From Clostridiaceae bacterium (lineage in GTDB: Bacteria > Bacillota > Clostridia > Lachnospirales > Lachnospiraceae), in assembly GCA_902362865.1 (NCBI GenBank), contig CABIYE010000008.1, positions 1 through 64,000 on the forward strand: 64,000 nucleotides of DNA, written 5' to 3'. The notes below the pieces were generated by a model. It was not told the DNA's origin. It searched no databases and saw nothing but the letters and a program-made list of their open reading frames with translations. The position numbers and the translations under genes were made by a program. Within the stretch, counting starts at the first letter, position 1; every line of letters begins with the position of its first letter. Below, in pieces: positions 26,069 to 34,124 of this stretch.

Positions 26069-27001
26069 ATGAATAACAAAAATGAAATAATTTTATTTGA
26101 GACAGAGGATAGAATGATATCTTTACCAGTTATGGTGAAAGAGGAAACAGTTTGGCTTAATAGAAATCAGTTATCAGAACTGTTTGAACGTGACATAAAA
26201 ACGATTGGTAAGCACATTAATAATGCTTTGAAGGAAGAATTATCTGGTCAAAATGCAGTTGTCGCAAAATTTGCGACAACTGCTTCCGATGGTAAAAAAT
26301 ACATGGTAGAACACTATAATTTGGACGTTATTATTTCTGTCGGTTATCGAGTGAAATCAAAACGAGGCATCGAATTTAGACGTTGGGCAAATGGTGTCTT
26401 AAAGGAATACATAATCAGAGGATACGCTGTGAATCATAATCGTATGGATCAATTAAACGAGGTAATACGAGTTATGAAAAGAGTAGAAAACAGCCTGGAT
26501 ACAAAACAAGTATTAACAGTAGTAGAAAAATATAGTCAGGCACTAGAGCTGTTAGATGCCTATGATCATCAGAATATGGAACGACCAAAAGGAAATAGAG
26601 CAACATATATTCTGACTTATGAGGAATGTAGAAAAGTAATTGATAATATGAAATTTGGTGACAGCAGTTCATTATTCGGTAATGAAAAGGATGATTCATT
26701 TAAAGGAAGCATTGGAGCAATTTATCAAAGCTTTGCAGGAGAAGACTTATATCCTACTTTAGAAGAAAAAGCTGCAAATTTATTATATTTTGTCACGAAG
26801 AATCATAGCTTTTCCGACGGAAATAAACGAATAGCTGCAACAATGTTCTTATATTTTCTGGATAAGAATGGTGTTTTATTTAAAAATGGAGAAAAACTAA
26901 TTGACGACCATACACTTGTTGCACTTACGATTATGATCGCAGAATCAAATCCAGAAGAAAAAGAAATGATGATAAGTGTAATTATGAATTGTATAAAATA
27001 A
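26069..27001 (+). CDS. RhuM-family protein with C-terminal Fic/Doc domain
   Basis: The 310-residue protein has an N-terminal RhuM (virulence-associated) DNA-binding region (EETVWLNRNQLSELFERD, YNLDVIISVGYRVKSKRG, FRRWANGVLKEYI). A C-terminal Fic/Doc-like domain follows, with HSFSDGNKRIAATMFLYFL, matching the HxFxDGNKR active-site loop for AMP or phosphate transfer. It is a plausible toxin or stress effector. ATG 26069 has TTGGAG upstream. It is the only gene between att copies 1 and 2, and its stop lies 21 bases before copy 2. Confidence 0.85.
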   Translation: MNNKNEIILFETEDRMISLPVMVKEETVWLNRNQLSELFERDIKTIGKHINNALKEELSGQNAVVAKFATTASDGKKYMVEHYNLDVIISVGYRVKSKRGIEFRRWANGVLKEYIIRGYAVNHNRMDQLNEVIRVMKRVENSLDTKQVLTVVEKYSQALELLDAYDHQNMERPKGNRATYILTYEECRKVIDNMKFGDSSSLFGNEKDDSFKGSIGAIYQSFAGEDLYPTLEEKAANLLYFVTKNHSFSDGNKRIAATMFLYFLDKNGVLFKNGEKLIDDHTLVALTIMIAESNPEEKEMMISVIMNCIK

Positions 27002-27021
27002 TTATATGGAGGGTTTAACAT

Positions 27022-27053
27022 ATGATAAAAGTATTATTCGTCTGCCACGGCAA
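27022..27053 (+). repeat. att copy 2 (5' end of the PTP gene)
   Basis: The 32 bases are identical to att copy 3 at 28291-28322 and encode MIKVLFVCHG. GGAGGG lies about 9 bases upstream. The frame then reads KYS and stops. Confidence 0.88.
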
Positions 27054-27169
27054 ATATTCATAGTCAACGCAAAGTGCGTCAAAACGGTGCAAATCGCGGC
27101 AGTGGAAATGGTGTTTACACCGTTTTTACTACGATTCAATTACATCCTATATTGCGGCATGGTGTCGGT

Positions 27170-27202
27170 GGGGGCAAATTGCGGCAAAACGTGGCATTTA
27201 AA
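27170..27202 (+). repeat. GCGGCAAA-type arm repeats, remnant element end
   Basis: GGGGCAAATTGCGGCAAAAC and the following GTGGCATTTAAAGG lie just before a diverged PTP start at 27214. The same pattern (GGCAAACTGCGGCAAATCG, then CGGCATTT) occurs just before att copy 3. The 27022-27214 piece therefore looks like the collapsed ends of one more element. Confidence 0.55.
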
Positions 27203-27213
27203 GGACAATAATT

Positions 27214-27303
27214 ATGAATGTAAAAATAATATTTGTTTGCTATGCGGGTATCTTCAGTTTTTGTATGGAGGGAGGATTGCAGCAGGACAAGTTTGCAAAG
27301 TAG
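27214..27303 (+). pseudogene. Diverged fifth copy of the PTP 5' end
   Basis: The frame starts MNVKIIFVCYAGIFSFCMEG and stops at 27303. It aligns with MIKILFVCHGNICRSPMAE of the intact phosphatase: strand KIIFVC, loop and MxE are in register. AAAGGACA gives a ribosome site. The sequence is far more diverged than the other copies, suggesting an old insertion or an att carried from another host. Confidence 0.5.
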
Positions 27304-28082
27304 GTGTTGGTACTGGTGTTAGAGATTTTAGGAAATAGGCAGAAAATACTTCTTGTTGAAGGTACTCCTGATAAAAGTACGGATAGAAAGTTGTATTCAA
27401 AGATTTTTGAAGATTATAATATCATACCATTAGAGGGGTGTGGCACAGTTATTCAAACAACAAAAGCGTATAATCGCATGCGCGAGTTTCATTACAAAGA
27501 GGTAAAGGGGATTATTGATCGGGATAGAAAAGCAGAAGAAGAAATAAATTCTCTTCGTACTTATGATATCTTTGTATCTAAGGTTGCAGAAATAGAGAAT
27601 TTGTTTTTATTACCAGAGGTAATAAGAATTGTAGCTCGTAAGCAGAATATTGAAAATGTTGAGGAAATTGTTTCCGCAAAAAAGGAGAAAACGATTGGTT
27701 TTTTGAAAAAAATATAAATGGACAAGCACTTTTGTTTACAAGACAAAAATGTCAAAATGCTATTAATCAGATAAGCAATAAATCTGTTACTTCAATTTCA
27801 GAATATGTTGAGAATCTAAATTCTATATCATCGGAAACTAATGCAATGGAGGTATATAATAGCGTTTTGAATGAATTACAGAGAATAGTAGATGAAGCCG
27901 ATTATTTGGAAGCACTTAGAGTCATTAACAATAAGGGGCTTTTACCATATACTGGTTTGTCAAATTCTTTTGGATGGAAAAAGCAATATTATATTGATTA
28001 TGTTTTGAAATTATTGAATGTAACTGATGATTGTGCGGAAGCACTTTGTAATATTTTTAAGGAATATATCCCTCTACAATAA
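27304..28082 (+). pseudogene. DUF4435 (TOPRIM-like, AriB-type) gene with a -1 frameshift
   Basis: The first frame (27304-27717) has the DUF4435 start KILLVEGTPDKSTDRKLY, the GIIDRDRK acidic motif and EIENLFLLPEVI. The second frame (to 28082) carries the C-terminal half (QKCQNAINQISNKS, SNSFGWKKQYY). They join if the ribosome slips -1 at A_AAA_AAG (27678-27684), giving SAKKGENDWFFEKN. The alternative is loss of one A from the run. DUF4435 proteins are nuclease effectors paired with an ATPase in PARIS-type defence, and no ATPase partner is present here. The GTG start is uncertain. Confidence 0.65.
27678..27684 (+). other. A_AAA_AAG slippery heptamer at the frame junction
   Basis: The heptamer lies in the incoming frame exactly where a -1 shift would continue the DUF4435 protein. 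It is the classic bacterial -1 slip site, but a simple indel in an A run would look the same. Confidence 0.4.
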
Positions 28083-28165
28083 AAGAAAATTTTTTGAAAA
28101 GTAATAAATCGCAGTAGTAAAACACCCTCGTTCTTACTACGTTTTGACTACGTTTCATGTCCTCA

Positions 28166-28273
28166 ACTTTCCCCGTTTTGCCGCATTTTGCTCATTCTGT
28201 GACAAATTTAACAATCACAGAGCAAAAATTATAGTCGGCAAACTGCGGCAAATCGGGGCAGAATACGGCATTT
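28166..28273. repeat. Arm-like repeats left of att copy 3
   Basis: CCCCGTTTTGCCGC (28171-28184) is inverted relative to GGCAAACTGCGGCAAATCGG (28237-28256), and CGGCATTTTAGGAGG follows. The block also has TTACTACG repeats further left (near 28132). It matches the remnant end at 27170-27202. I take it as the integrase-binding arm region of the element between 27214 and 28291. Confidence 0.55.
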
Positions 28274-28290
28274 TAGGAGGATTTTCGTTT

Positions 28291-28322
28291 ATGATAAAAG
28301 TATTATTCGTCTGCCACGGCAA
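28291..28322 (+). repeat. att copy 3: left end of the 10.5 kb element
   Basis: The 32 bases are identical to att copy 2 and encode MIKVLFVCHG before an early stop. AGGAGG lies 10 bases upstream. Arm repeats of the element's own type start about 60 bases to the right (28381). Confidence 0.9.
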
Positions 28323-28380
28323 TGTTTAATGGATGTCGTGAAAACCTTGATTTTATTGGATTTCTTGGGGATTAACCAAT

Positions 28381-28405
28381 AATTTACACCTTATTTATAC
28401 CTTTG
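28381..28405 (+). repeat. Left arm repeats of the 10.5 kb element
   Basis: TTTACACCTT followed by TTTATACCTTT are two tandem copies of an 11-base motif. The right end of the element has TTTACACCTT and TTTTACACCTTTT. Such paired arm sites are the binding sites of the N-terminal domain of Tn916-type integrases. Confidence 0.65.
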
Positions 28406-28440
28406 GAAGACCGGATCGGAATAGCTGAAATAATAATGTG

Positions 28441-28468
28441 AAGGCGTGGGAGAAAATCTCACGTCTTA
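28441..28468. terminator. Hairpin near the left end of the element
   Basis: AAGGCGTGGGAGA (28441-28453) pairs with TCTCACGTCTT (28457-28468) over an AAA loop, followed by ATTTAT on the plus strand. It may insulate the element from incoming host transcription. The rest of 28323-28575 shows no convincing gene. Confidence 0.5.
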
Positions 28469-28575
28469 TTTATATGGAGAAAATGAATTTGAAATGCATT
28501 TTACTGTGTTATGTATGATGGCAACGGAGTCGTCAATTCACAAAAATGTATTCGTTAAAGAACAAATCTATCACT

Positions 28576-29196
28576 TTAGTTTTCGAAAAGGGAAGGATCA
28601 ATTTCATCAAGGAGTTCTTCGGGGAGACATTTCTTTGTAATAGTTATATTTTTTGCTTTGTATGTAAGCTGAGTATACAGTGGTGAATTAATATCTTTTT
28701 TGAATATGGAATATATCTTTCCAGGTGGTTTAGGAACGATTGAGCGTATATCTTCACTTAATACACTGTTTGGAATGTAACAATCTTTACCTTGAATCAG
28801 ACCGAGGCAGGCAGATGTTGTGCCGGTAACCTTCTCTGTATATAGCTCAAGATGCGGACCGATGTAATTACCTATCATACGAGCTTTCGTGTCTATACTC
28901 ATTATGGTACTCAATACTTGAAGTTTTAATTCTGTTGTATGATTATTTTTAAATGAAAAATCATTTTCACTTAATCGACTGTTTAGGGCAGCACGATAGA
29001 AACCATTCGCATTCAGTCCTGTTCTTGGAACAACTCCGGTAAAATGAAGGAAATTATGAGAATGAAATTTTACAACTGTATGGTGTGAATGATTGTATTC
29101 GTCACGATAGACAAAAACAACTTGGTTATGCTCTAAATATTGCTGATATTGTTTTGCGCATTTTGTAATGATAGCAATAGCCTGTTTTTTAGTCAT
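28576..29196 (-). CDS. PBECR4-type nuclease-domain protein
   Basis: The 206-residue protein matches what I recall of the PBECR4 family, a branch of the Barnase/EndoU/ColicinE5-D/RelE nuclease fold. Matching stretches are NKIxF-like strands (QVVFVYRDEYN), KFHSHNFLHFTGVVP, LSENDFSFKNNHTTELKLQV, ARMIGNY and YTEKVTGTTSACLGL. It would cut RNA; the target is unknown. AAGGAAC lies about 10 bases before the ATG. Upstream on the same strand are a promoter, two covarying 53-nt repeats and a hairpin terminator, the order seen in type III toxin-antitoxin loci. Confidence 0.7.
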   Translation of the reverse strand: MTKKQAIAIITKCAKQYQQYLEHNQVVFVYRDEYNHSHHTVVKFHSHNFLHFTGVVPRTGLNANGFYRAALNSRLSENDFSFKNNHTTELKLQVLSTIMSIDTKARMIGNYIGPHLELYTEKVTGTTSACLGLIQGKDCYIPNSVLSEDIRSIVPKPPGKIYSIFKKDINSPLYTQLTYKAKNITITKKCLPEELLDEIDPSLFEN

Positions 29197-29238
29197 AATA
29201 TTAAAGTTCCTTATATGCTGGTATTTTGGATAAATTTA

Positions 29239-29279
29239 AAAGGAAGGTTCTTCTGCCGTAGCAGATGACACCTTCCTTT
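29239..29279 (-). terminator. Terminator between RNA repeats and nuclease gene
   Basis: Read on the minus strand, AAAGGAAGGT and ACCTTCCTTTT form an outer stem and TCTGC/GCAGA an inner stem, followed by TTTT. A leaky terminator here would let the short repeat RNA outnumber the nuclease mRNA. Confidence 0.7.
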
Positions 29280-29284
29280 AATGA

Positions 29285-29390
29285 CTGATTTTTCTGTTGT
29301 CCGCCAACTGATCGGCACCCGAAGTCCGATAAGAAAACTGGTTTTTCCGTTGCCAGCCAACTGTCCGGCACCCGAAGTCCGGAAAGAATT
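29285..29390 (-). ncRNA. Two tandem 53-nt structured repeats (candidate antitoxin RNA)
   Basis: Units 29285-29337 and 29338-29390 match at 43 of 53 positions. Each can form a small hairpin (GTTG/CAAC) and a 5-bp hairpin with the invariant 10-base loop CACCCGAAGT. The stem is ATCGG/CCGAT in one unit and TCCGG/CCGGA in the other: two base pairs have changed on both sides, which indicates selection on structure. A consensus promoter lies upstream and a terminator and nuclease gene downstream on the minus strand. The RNA role is inferred. Confidence 0.6.
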
Positions 29391-29444
29391 TCGGATTTTA
29401 TGTGTCAGTCCACATGATAGGCATATAGCCCATCTACTATTTAT

Positions 29445-29473
29445 AGTATACACAGAAGAAGTGGATTATGCAA
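29445..29473 (-). promoter_or_regulatory. Promoter of the repeat RNA and nuclease
   Basis: On the minus strand TTGCAT (29473-29468), a 17-base spacer and TATACT (29450-29445) form a strong sigma-A promoter. Transcription would start near 29438 and run through both repeats. The stretch 29474-29658 has no other visible gene. Confidence 0.75.
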
Positions 29474-29658
29474 TGAATTTATAAAGATTTAATATGGATA
29501 TTTTTAACGCAATAGGGTTACCAATTGATATTCTAAATATGCAAAGAGCCATCCATGTAAAAGAAAATTATAGCAAAATAGAGCATGTGATATGGATTAC
29601 TCATCTGTAAATATAACTTTTAAATGTAAAATAGAGCCGTTTACGTTTAAAGTATACA

Positions 29659-29949
29659 TTATTTATATTTTTGATAAGTTTGAATAATCTCTTCAAATAA
29701 ATCAACGGGATTTTCTTCTAAGGCAGCAGCGAGAACTATGAGTTTTTCGATACTAATCCAGTTTTTCCCGAGCTCTAAGTTAGCTAGGTGGCGAGATGAA
29801 ATCCATGTTTCTCCCCCAAAGAGTTCATCACTTCTTAATGAAATAAAGCTTTCGCGAGAGTTGTATGCATGTCCTAAAGCTTTTCTTTTTTCGGTAATTA
29901 ATTCGCCTACTTTTACTAGAGCTGGATCATATTTTTTCCTTTCGGCCAT
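29659..29949 (-). CDS. XRE-family helix-turn-helix regulator
   Basis: The 96-residue protein has a Cro/CI-type domain (VGELITEKRKALG, then WISSRHLANLELGKNWISI and EKLIVLAAALEENP). I start it at the third in-frame Met (29949) because GGAG lies 9 bases upstream. It diverges from the AIPR operon across a 16-bp perfect palindrome that touches the operon's -35 box. It is therefore the likely repressor of that operon, and perhaps of itself. It also lies directly upstream of the repeat-RNA/nuclease unit. Confidence 0.82.
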   Translation of the reverse strand: MAERKKYDPALVKVGELITEKRKALGHAYNSRESFISLRSDELFGGETWISSRHLANLELGKNWISIEKLIVLAAALEENPVDLFEEIIQTYQKYK

Positions 29950-29971
29950 TTTAGTCATCTCCATTATAATT

Positions 29972-30015
29972 ATGCACCATGGTGCATTGATCTATTCTAC
30001 CATAAGGAATATACT
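29972..30015 (+). promoter_or_regulatory. Palindromic operator and promoter of the AIPR operon
   Basis: ATGCACCATGGTGCAT (29972-29987) is a perfect 16-bp palindrome. It ends at the first base of TTGATC (29987-29992), which with a 17-base spacer and TATACT (30010-30015) forms a promoter for the gene at 30105. Binding of the divergent XRE protein here would control the operon. Confidence 0.72.
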
Positions 30016-30104
30016 TAGATCAAGATCTGAAACAGAATTTGAGAAAGACCATAAAAACTGAAATGAAAAAATGGAAAAGAAATAGAAAACGGAGGTATAA
30101 GAGT

Positions 30105-31304
30105 ATGAATACACAGTTAAAATTCAAGGTGAACGCATTGAGGACACTTGCTTCGCCCTATAAGAAAAATGAAAAAGAAGAAGCAACATCGTTTGAAACA
30201 ATTTATTATTTGTTAGTGAATATGAAGGATCTTCCAGAAAATATTCCTTTAGATGTTAATCCACGAGTACCTAAAATGGGAACGAATGTAGCAAAGAGAC
30301 TTATCAATGCTGTGGTTGAGCCGGAAACAGATTTTTATATTAATAATAGAGGTATTGTTATTTCTGCAAAATCATTAAGTTTTAATAGTGTGGATTCAGA
30401 GGTGACAATTGATATTGGTAATCAGGATGATGAGAGTGACAGATATAATTATGGTATCCTTGATGGAGGACATACTTATACAGCTATAATACAGAATAGA
30501 AATAGAATTCCGGAAGACATTGAAAAATATGTTCGTATGGAAGTGATTACTAATGTGATCAATATTACAAGATTATCAGATGCGAGAAACACATCCGTTC
30601 AGGTTTCAGATATAGCATTATTTAATCTTGAAGATAGTTTTGAGAATATAAGAAACGCTATTAAAGATGAAAATTATGCTGATAAAATTGCATATAAGGA
30701 TAATGAAAATAAGCCAATCAACATATCTGAATTACTTCGATTAATGTATGCATTTGATGTAGTTAAATATCCAGATGATAGTGTGGCACCTATTCAAAGC
30801 TATTCAGGTAAGGCTCAGGTTTTTAAAAGATATAAAGATGCATATGATACACCTTTTTATAAATCATTAACAAAACAATTACCGGTTCTTGTGGAACTAT
30901 ATGATTTGATAGAGAGAGAGTTGTCTTTGAAATACAATGAATACAAGAAAAAACTTGGGGTCGCTATTCCTAGGTTTGGAAGTGTAAAAGGTGTCGAAAA
31001 TATTGAAAAAGGAACGAAAACAAATTACCTTCAGAATAGAACGAATTATTCTATATCAAGCGGTTACATTTATCCAATTTTTGGTGCATTTCGTTCATTG
31101 TTAAGATTTGATGAAGAGACAGGTGAGGTTTCATGGCTGTTTAATCCTTTGGAAATTTGGGAGGAAGTCGGAACAAGTATTGTGCAGAATACATTTGAAA
31201 GTAGCAATAATCCGCAACTTGCAGGAAAGGATAAGCAATTATGGCTGTCAAATTATCGAATTGTTGAAACTCAAAGTTTGAGAAAACTTCTTAAGAGACG
31301 ATAG
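30105..31304 (+). CDS. AIPR family protein
   Basis: The 399-residue protein matches the AIPR (abortive infection phage resistance) family: a conserved N-terminal region with VPKMGTNVAKRLINAV, FYINNRGIVISAKSL, the motif ILDGGHTYTAI and ARNTSVQVSD. AIPR proteins occur in anti-phage and restriction-like islands, often with MORC-type ATPases; their activity is not established. ATG 30105 follows CGGAGGTATAAGAGT. It is the first gene of a four-gene operon with the ATPase 26 bases downstream, and is probably repressed by the divergent XRE protein. Confidence 0.85.
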   Translation: MNTQLKFKVNALRTLASPYKKNEKEEATSFETIYYLLVNMKDLPENIPLDVNPRVPKMGTNVAKRLINAVVEPETDFYINNRGIVISAKSLSFNSVDSEVTIDIGNQDDESDRYNYGILDGGHTYTAIIQNRNRIPEDIEKYVRMEVITNVINITRLSDARNTSVQVSDIALFNLEDSFENIRNAIKDENYADKIAYKDNENKPINISELLRLMYAFDVVKYPDDSVAPIQSYSGKAQVFKRYKDAYDTPFYKSLTKQLPVLVELYDLIERELSLKYNEYKKKLGVAIPRFGSVKGVENIEKGTKTNYLQNRTNYSISSGYIYPIFGAFRSLLRFDEETGEVSWLFNPLEIWEEVGTSIVQNTFESSNNPQLAGKDKQLWLSNYRIVETQSLRKLLKRR

Positions 31305-31330
31305 AAAAATATAAAGAGAGGGACAGTAAG

Positions 31331-33259
31331 ATGGCTAGGTGGAATTTCCCAGGTAACCAGGATGGACAGGTAAAAGGAGTTGCAGATGCAGGTATCGAAA
31401 ATTTTAATGGAACTGAGCTTTCATCTTTGGCACGAGAAAATTGCCAAAATTCTTTGGATGCCGCATTGAATGATAGTAACCCGGATGTTCTGGTTGAATT
31501 TGAAAGATATTTTGTGCCTGCAAAGCAGATTCCTGGTATTATGGAATACCGAAATATTTTGAAAAAATGTAAGGCTTTTTGGGATAGATCAAAGAGCGAA
31601 AAAGCTAAACTTTTTTTGAAAGATGCCATAAAAGAGGCAGAAAAGGAGAATACTTTTTTACTCAGAATTAGTGATTATAATACAACGGGACTTTCAGATC
31701 CATATACACAATCCAATGATCCATTTAATTTTAGTTTCGATGGATGGAATGCATTGATAAAAATTGATGGTGGTGCGAATAAAGGTGATGATAAGGCTGG
31801 AGCATTTGGTATCGGAAAAAGTGCACCATTTAGTAATTCGCATTATAGATTGGTGTTTTACAGAACGTACAATCAGAAATATGAGCGTGCTGCACAGGGC
31901 ATTTCAAGATTAATGTCATATCAAGATGGAGCGTTGATGACTAGCGGGATTGGTTATTATGGAGAAACAAAAGGAAATAATCCGGTAGAGGTAATACCGG
32001 AACTTGATAGTATAAATAGAAGATCTGAAATAGGGACAGATGTTTTTATTTATGGATTTAAGTCTGCAAGCGATTGGGAAACAGAAATTACGGTAGCATT
32101 ATTGGAAAGTTTTCTTATGTCATTTTTTAATGAGCAGCTTCGAGTAAAGGTACAAGGAAGAGAAATTAATAAAAAATCATTACCAGGATATATGGAACGT
32201 GTTCATAGAGAACGCCCGGGTGCAACTAAAGGAACTTATGGCAATTATCTTGCGTTGACGCGAACAGAGGGCGTTCATATATATTCACAGGATTTTCATG
32301 GTATGGGTACATTGGAATTGAGACTGTTAGTTGATCCGAATGAAAAATTAGATAGAAAAGTTTTGATTGTGAGGAAGGCTGGAATGAAATTATTTCGGCT
32401 TGGAAATATATCTAAATTGGTTCCTTTTACAGGAATTCTTGAATTACAGGGGAAAGATTTAAACAGTTATTTCCGCGCTATGGAAACAGTCGCTCATGAT
32501 AATTGGGAACCCGGAAGGCATCCAAATCCGAAACAGGCTAAAGCGTATTATGAAGAAATTAAGGACTGGATTAGAATCTGTGTAGCAGAACTTGCTGAAA
32601 ATACAAGTGATGATGAAATAGACGTTGAGGGGTTAGGTGGTGTTCTTCAAAAAGAGCCAGAGGCAGTAGACACTGGTGATTCAGATAATAAACGGGAAAA
32701 CATCAATGATCATCTGGGGAACATTAATGTTTTGGAACGACCAATTAAGACTCCATCAAAAGGATTCTTTTATGGAAAAGGAGATGAAGGCAGCAGTCAA
32801 TCTACAACCACAAGTGGAACACTTGGAAAAATGGGCGAAGTAGGACTTAGAATTCTGAAAGGAAAAAGAAAACGAAAAAAATTAGATACGCATCGAGGAA
32901 TCCCGGATCCAAATGGAAAAGATGTTGTGCTACAGAAAAAAGCAGGTGGGGAGACTAGTTGTCCGCTTAAAAATGTGCGCATTATAAAAAAAGGTACAGG
33001 AATATATTCTCTTAATTTTGAAATACCACATGATGTGGAGTATGGAAGGATTGAACTTGTCACTGTAGGAGAAAATGGAAAGTCTAATAGGCTTCGTATA
33101 ACAGATGTTAATCCGACATCTGGATGTGAAACAGCAAAATTGAACGGAGATTTGATAGAAACTCTGAATATGACATCTTCTGGGAAAGTAAAGATTATTG
33201 TAACTCTTGCAGATTCACATGATTATGCTATGGAGGTAAATGTATATGAACATAACTAA
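31331..33259 (+). CDS. GHKL (MORC/HSP90-like) ATPase
   Basis: The 642-residue protein has the three ATP-binding motifs of the gyrase/HSP90/histidine-kinase/MutL fold. The N-box is LARENCQNSLDAA (about residues 33-45), the G1 box is LRISDYNTTGLSD (about 110), and the G2 box is KAGAFGIGKSAPFSNS (about 155). A transducer-like middle region follows, then a charged linker (GKRKRKK, about 520) and a beta-rich end. Prokaryotic MORC-like ATPases are found with AIPR and nucleases in predicted defence loci. No nuclease, helicase or methylase is linked here. Confidence 0.85.
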   Translation: MARWNFPGNQDGQVKGVADAGIENFNGTELSSLARENCQNSLDAALNDSNPDVLVEFERYFVPAKQIPGIMEYRNILKKCKAFWDRSKSEKAKLFLKDAIKEAEKENTFLLRISDYNTTGLSDPYTQSNDPFNFSFDGWNALIKIDGGANKGDDKAGAFGIGKSAPFSNSHYRLVFYRTYNQKYERAAQGISRLMSYQDGALMTSGIGYYGETKGNNPVEVIPELDSINRRSEIGTDVFIYGFKSASDWETEITVALLESFLMSFFNEQLRVKVQGREINKKSLPGYMERVHRERPGATKGTYGNYLALTRTEGVHIYSQDFHGMGTLELRLLVDPNEKLDRKVLIVRKAGMKLFRLGNISKLVPFTGILELQGKDLNSYFRAMETVAHDNWEPGRHPNPKQAKAYYEEIKDWIRICVAELAENTSDDEIDVEGLGGVLQKEPEAVDTGDSDNKRENINDHLGNINVLERPIKTPSKGFFYGKGDEGSSQSTTTSGTLGKMGEVGLRILKGKRKRKKLDTHRGIPDPNGKDVVLQKKAGGETSCPLKNVRIIKKGTGIYSLNFEIPHDVEYGRIELVTVGENGKSNRLRITDVNPTSGCETAKLNGDLIETLNMTSSGKVKIIVTLADSHDYAMEVNVYEHN

Positions 33260-34124
33260 TAGATTATTTACCTATCCGGTATTAAGTGATGAGAAGGACG
33301 ATTATAAGGAATCCTTTTTTAGTGTTGATTACGAACAGTCGATGCAAGGAGTCAACAGCCTAAGGCTAAGTTTTGATATTACTATGAATTGTCATGAATT
33401 AGAGCAGTTAATTATAGACGGAAAAGCGGATTATGTCATACATTTGGAATGCTCGACAACAGCATACAGAGAAGTGTTGCATTCCGTATCAAAACATATT
33501 GAACATGTCATACCAATTGGAAGAATAAATGGATCATTTGATGTTGTAGCATTTATTATTCTTAAAAAGAATATTACAGGTTTTTTCTGTACAGACTGGG
33601 TAGATGATTTTCAAGATACTACATTTAATTTATTCACGGGATCTATTTTGGCCTATCAAAACCTTAACAGTTTGGACGTAACAAAAGATTACGAGGAGTT
33701 TACAAATGCGGGTTCGATTTTTGCAGTTTATAAAAGAATTACGGAAGATAATTGTCCGGCTGAAATAAATCTTGAATCAAATAAAATTAGGATTGGTTTG
33801 GGAACTAAAGATTATGATGTATATGCTGTGTACTCTGGAAAGACAGAATTACAGTCTTTGTTTCACTCAATGTTAATACTACCAGTATTGGTTTATGTGT
33901 TTGAAGAATTAAGACAGGAAGGTGGAGAGGAAACATATCATAACAAAGAATGGTTTTTAGCTTTGGAAAAGTCTTATGCAAAGAGGGGCATTACTTTCAT
34001 GGAAGAGGTACTTAATCCAGAGAAAACCTCTTATCAATTGGCGCAAGAAGCAATGGAATTGCCTTTGAGCAAAGCATTTGATCAGATTCCAATATTCTTT
34101 GATACCACAGAGGAGGACTCGTAA
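33246..34124 (+). CDS. Conserved-context protein of unknown function in the AIPR operon
   Basis: The 292-residue protein is acidic and mixed alpha/beta (YVIHLECSTTAYREVLHSVS, then GRINGSFDVVAFIILKKN). I recognise no domain. ATG 33246 is preferred because GGAGG lies 9 bases upstream; ATG 33240 is too close to it. It overlaps both the ATPase gene and the following gene, so it is translationally coupled with them and probably part of the same complex or response. Confidence 0.55.
   Translation: MNITNRLFTYPVLSDEKDDYKESFFSVDYEQSMQGVNSLRLSFDITMNCHELEQLIIDGKADYVIHLECSTTAYREVLHSVSKHIEHVIPIGRINGSFDVVAFIILKKNITGFFCTDWVDDFQDTTFNLFTGSILAYQNLNSLDVTKDYEEFTNAGSIFAVYKRITEDNCPAEINLESNKIRIGLGTKDYDVYAVYSGKTELQSLFHSMLILPVLVYVFEELRQEGGEETYHNKEWFLALEKSYAKRGITFMEEVLNPEKTSYQLAQEAMELPLSKAFDQIPIFFDTTEEDS

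Noticed and set aside
28446..28640. A 64-residue plus-strand frame at the left of the element
   Set aside because: It overlaps the end of the PBECR4 gene on the other strand, lacks a ribosome site and starts within a hairpin region.
29285..29390. The tandem repeats as a CRISPR array
   Set aside because: There are only two units, they are directly adjacent with no spacers, and they vary in a covarying way. No cas genes are present.
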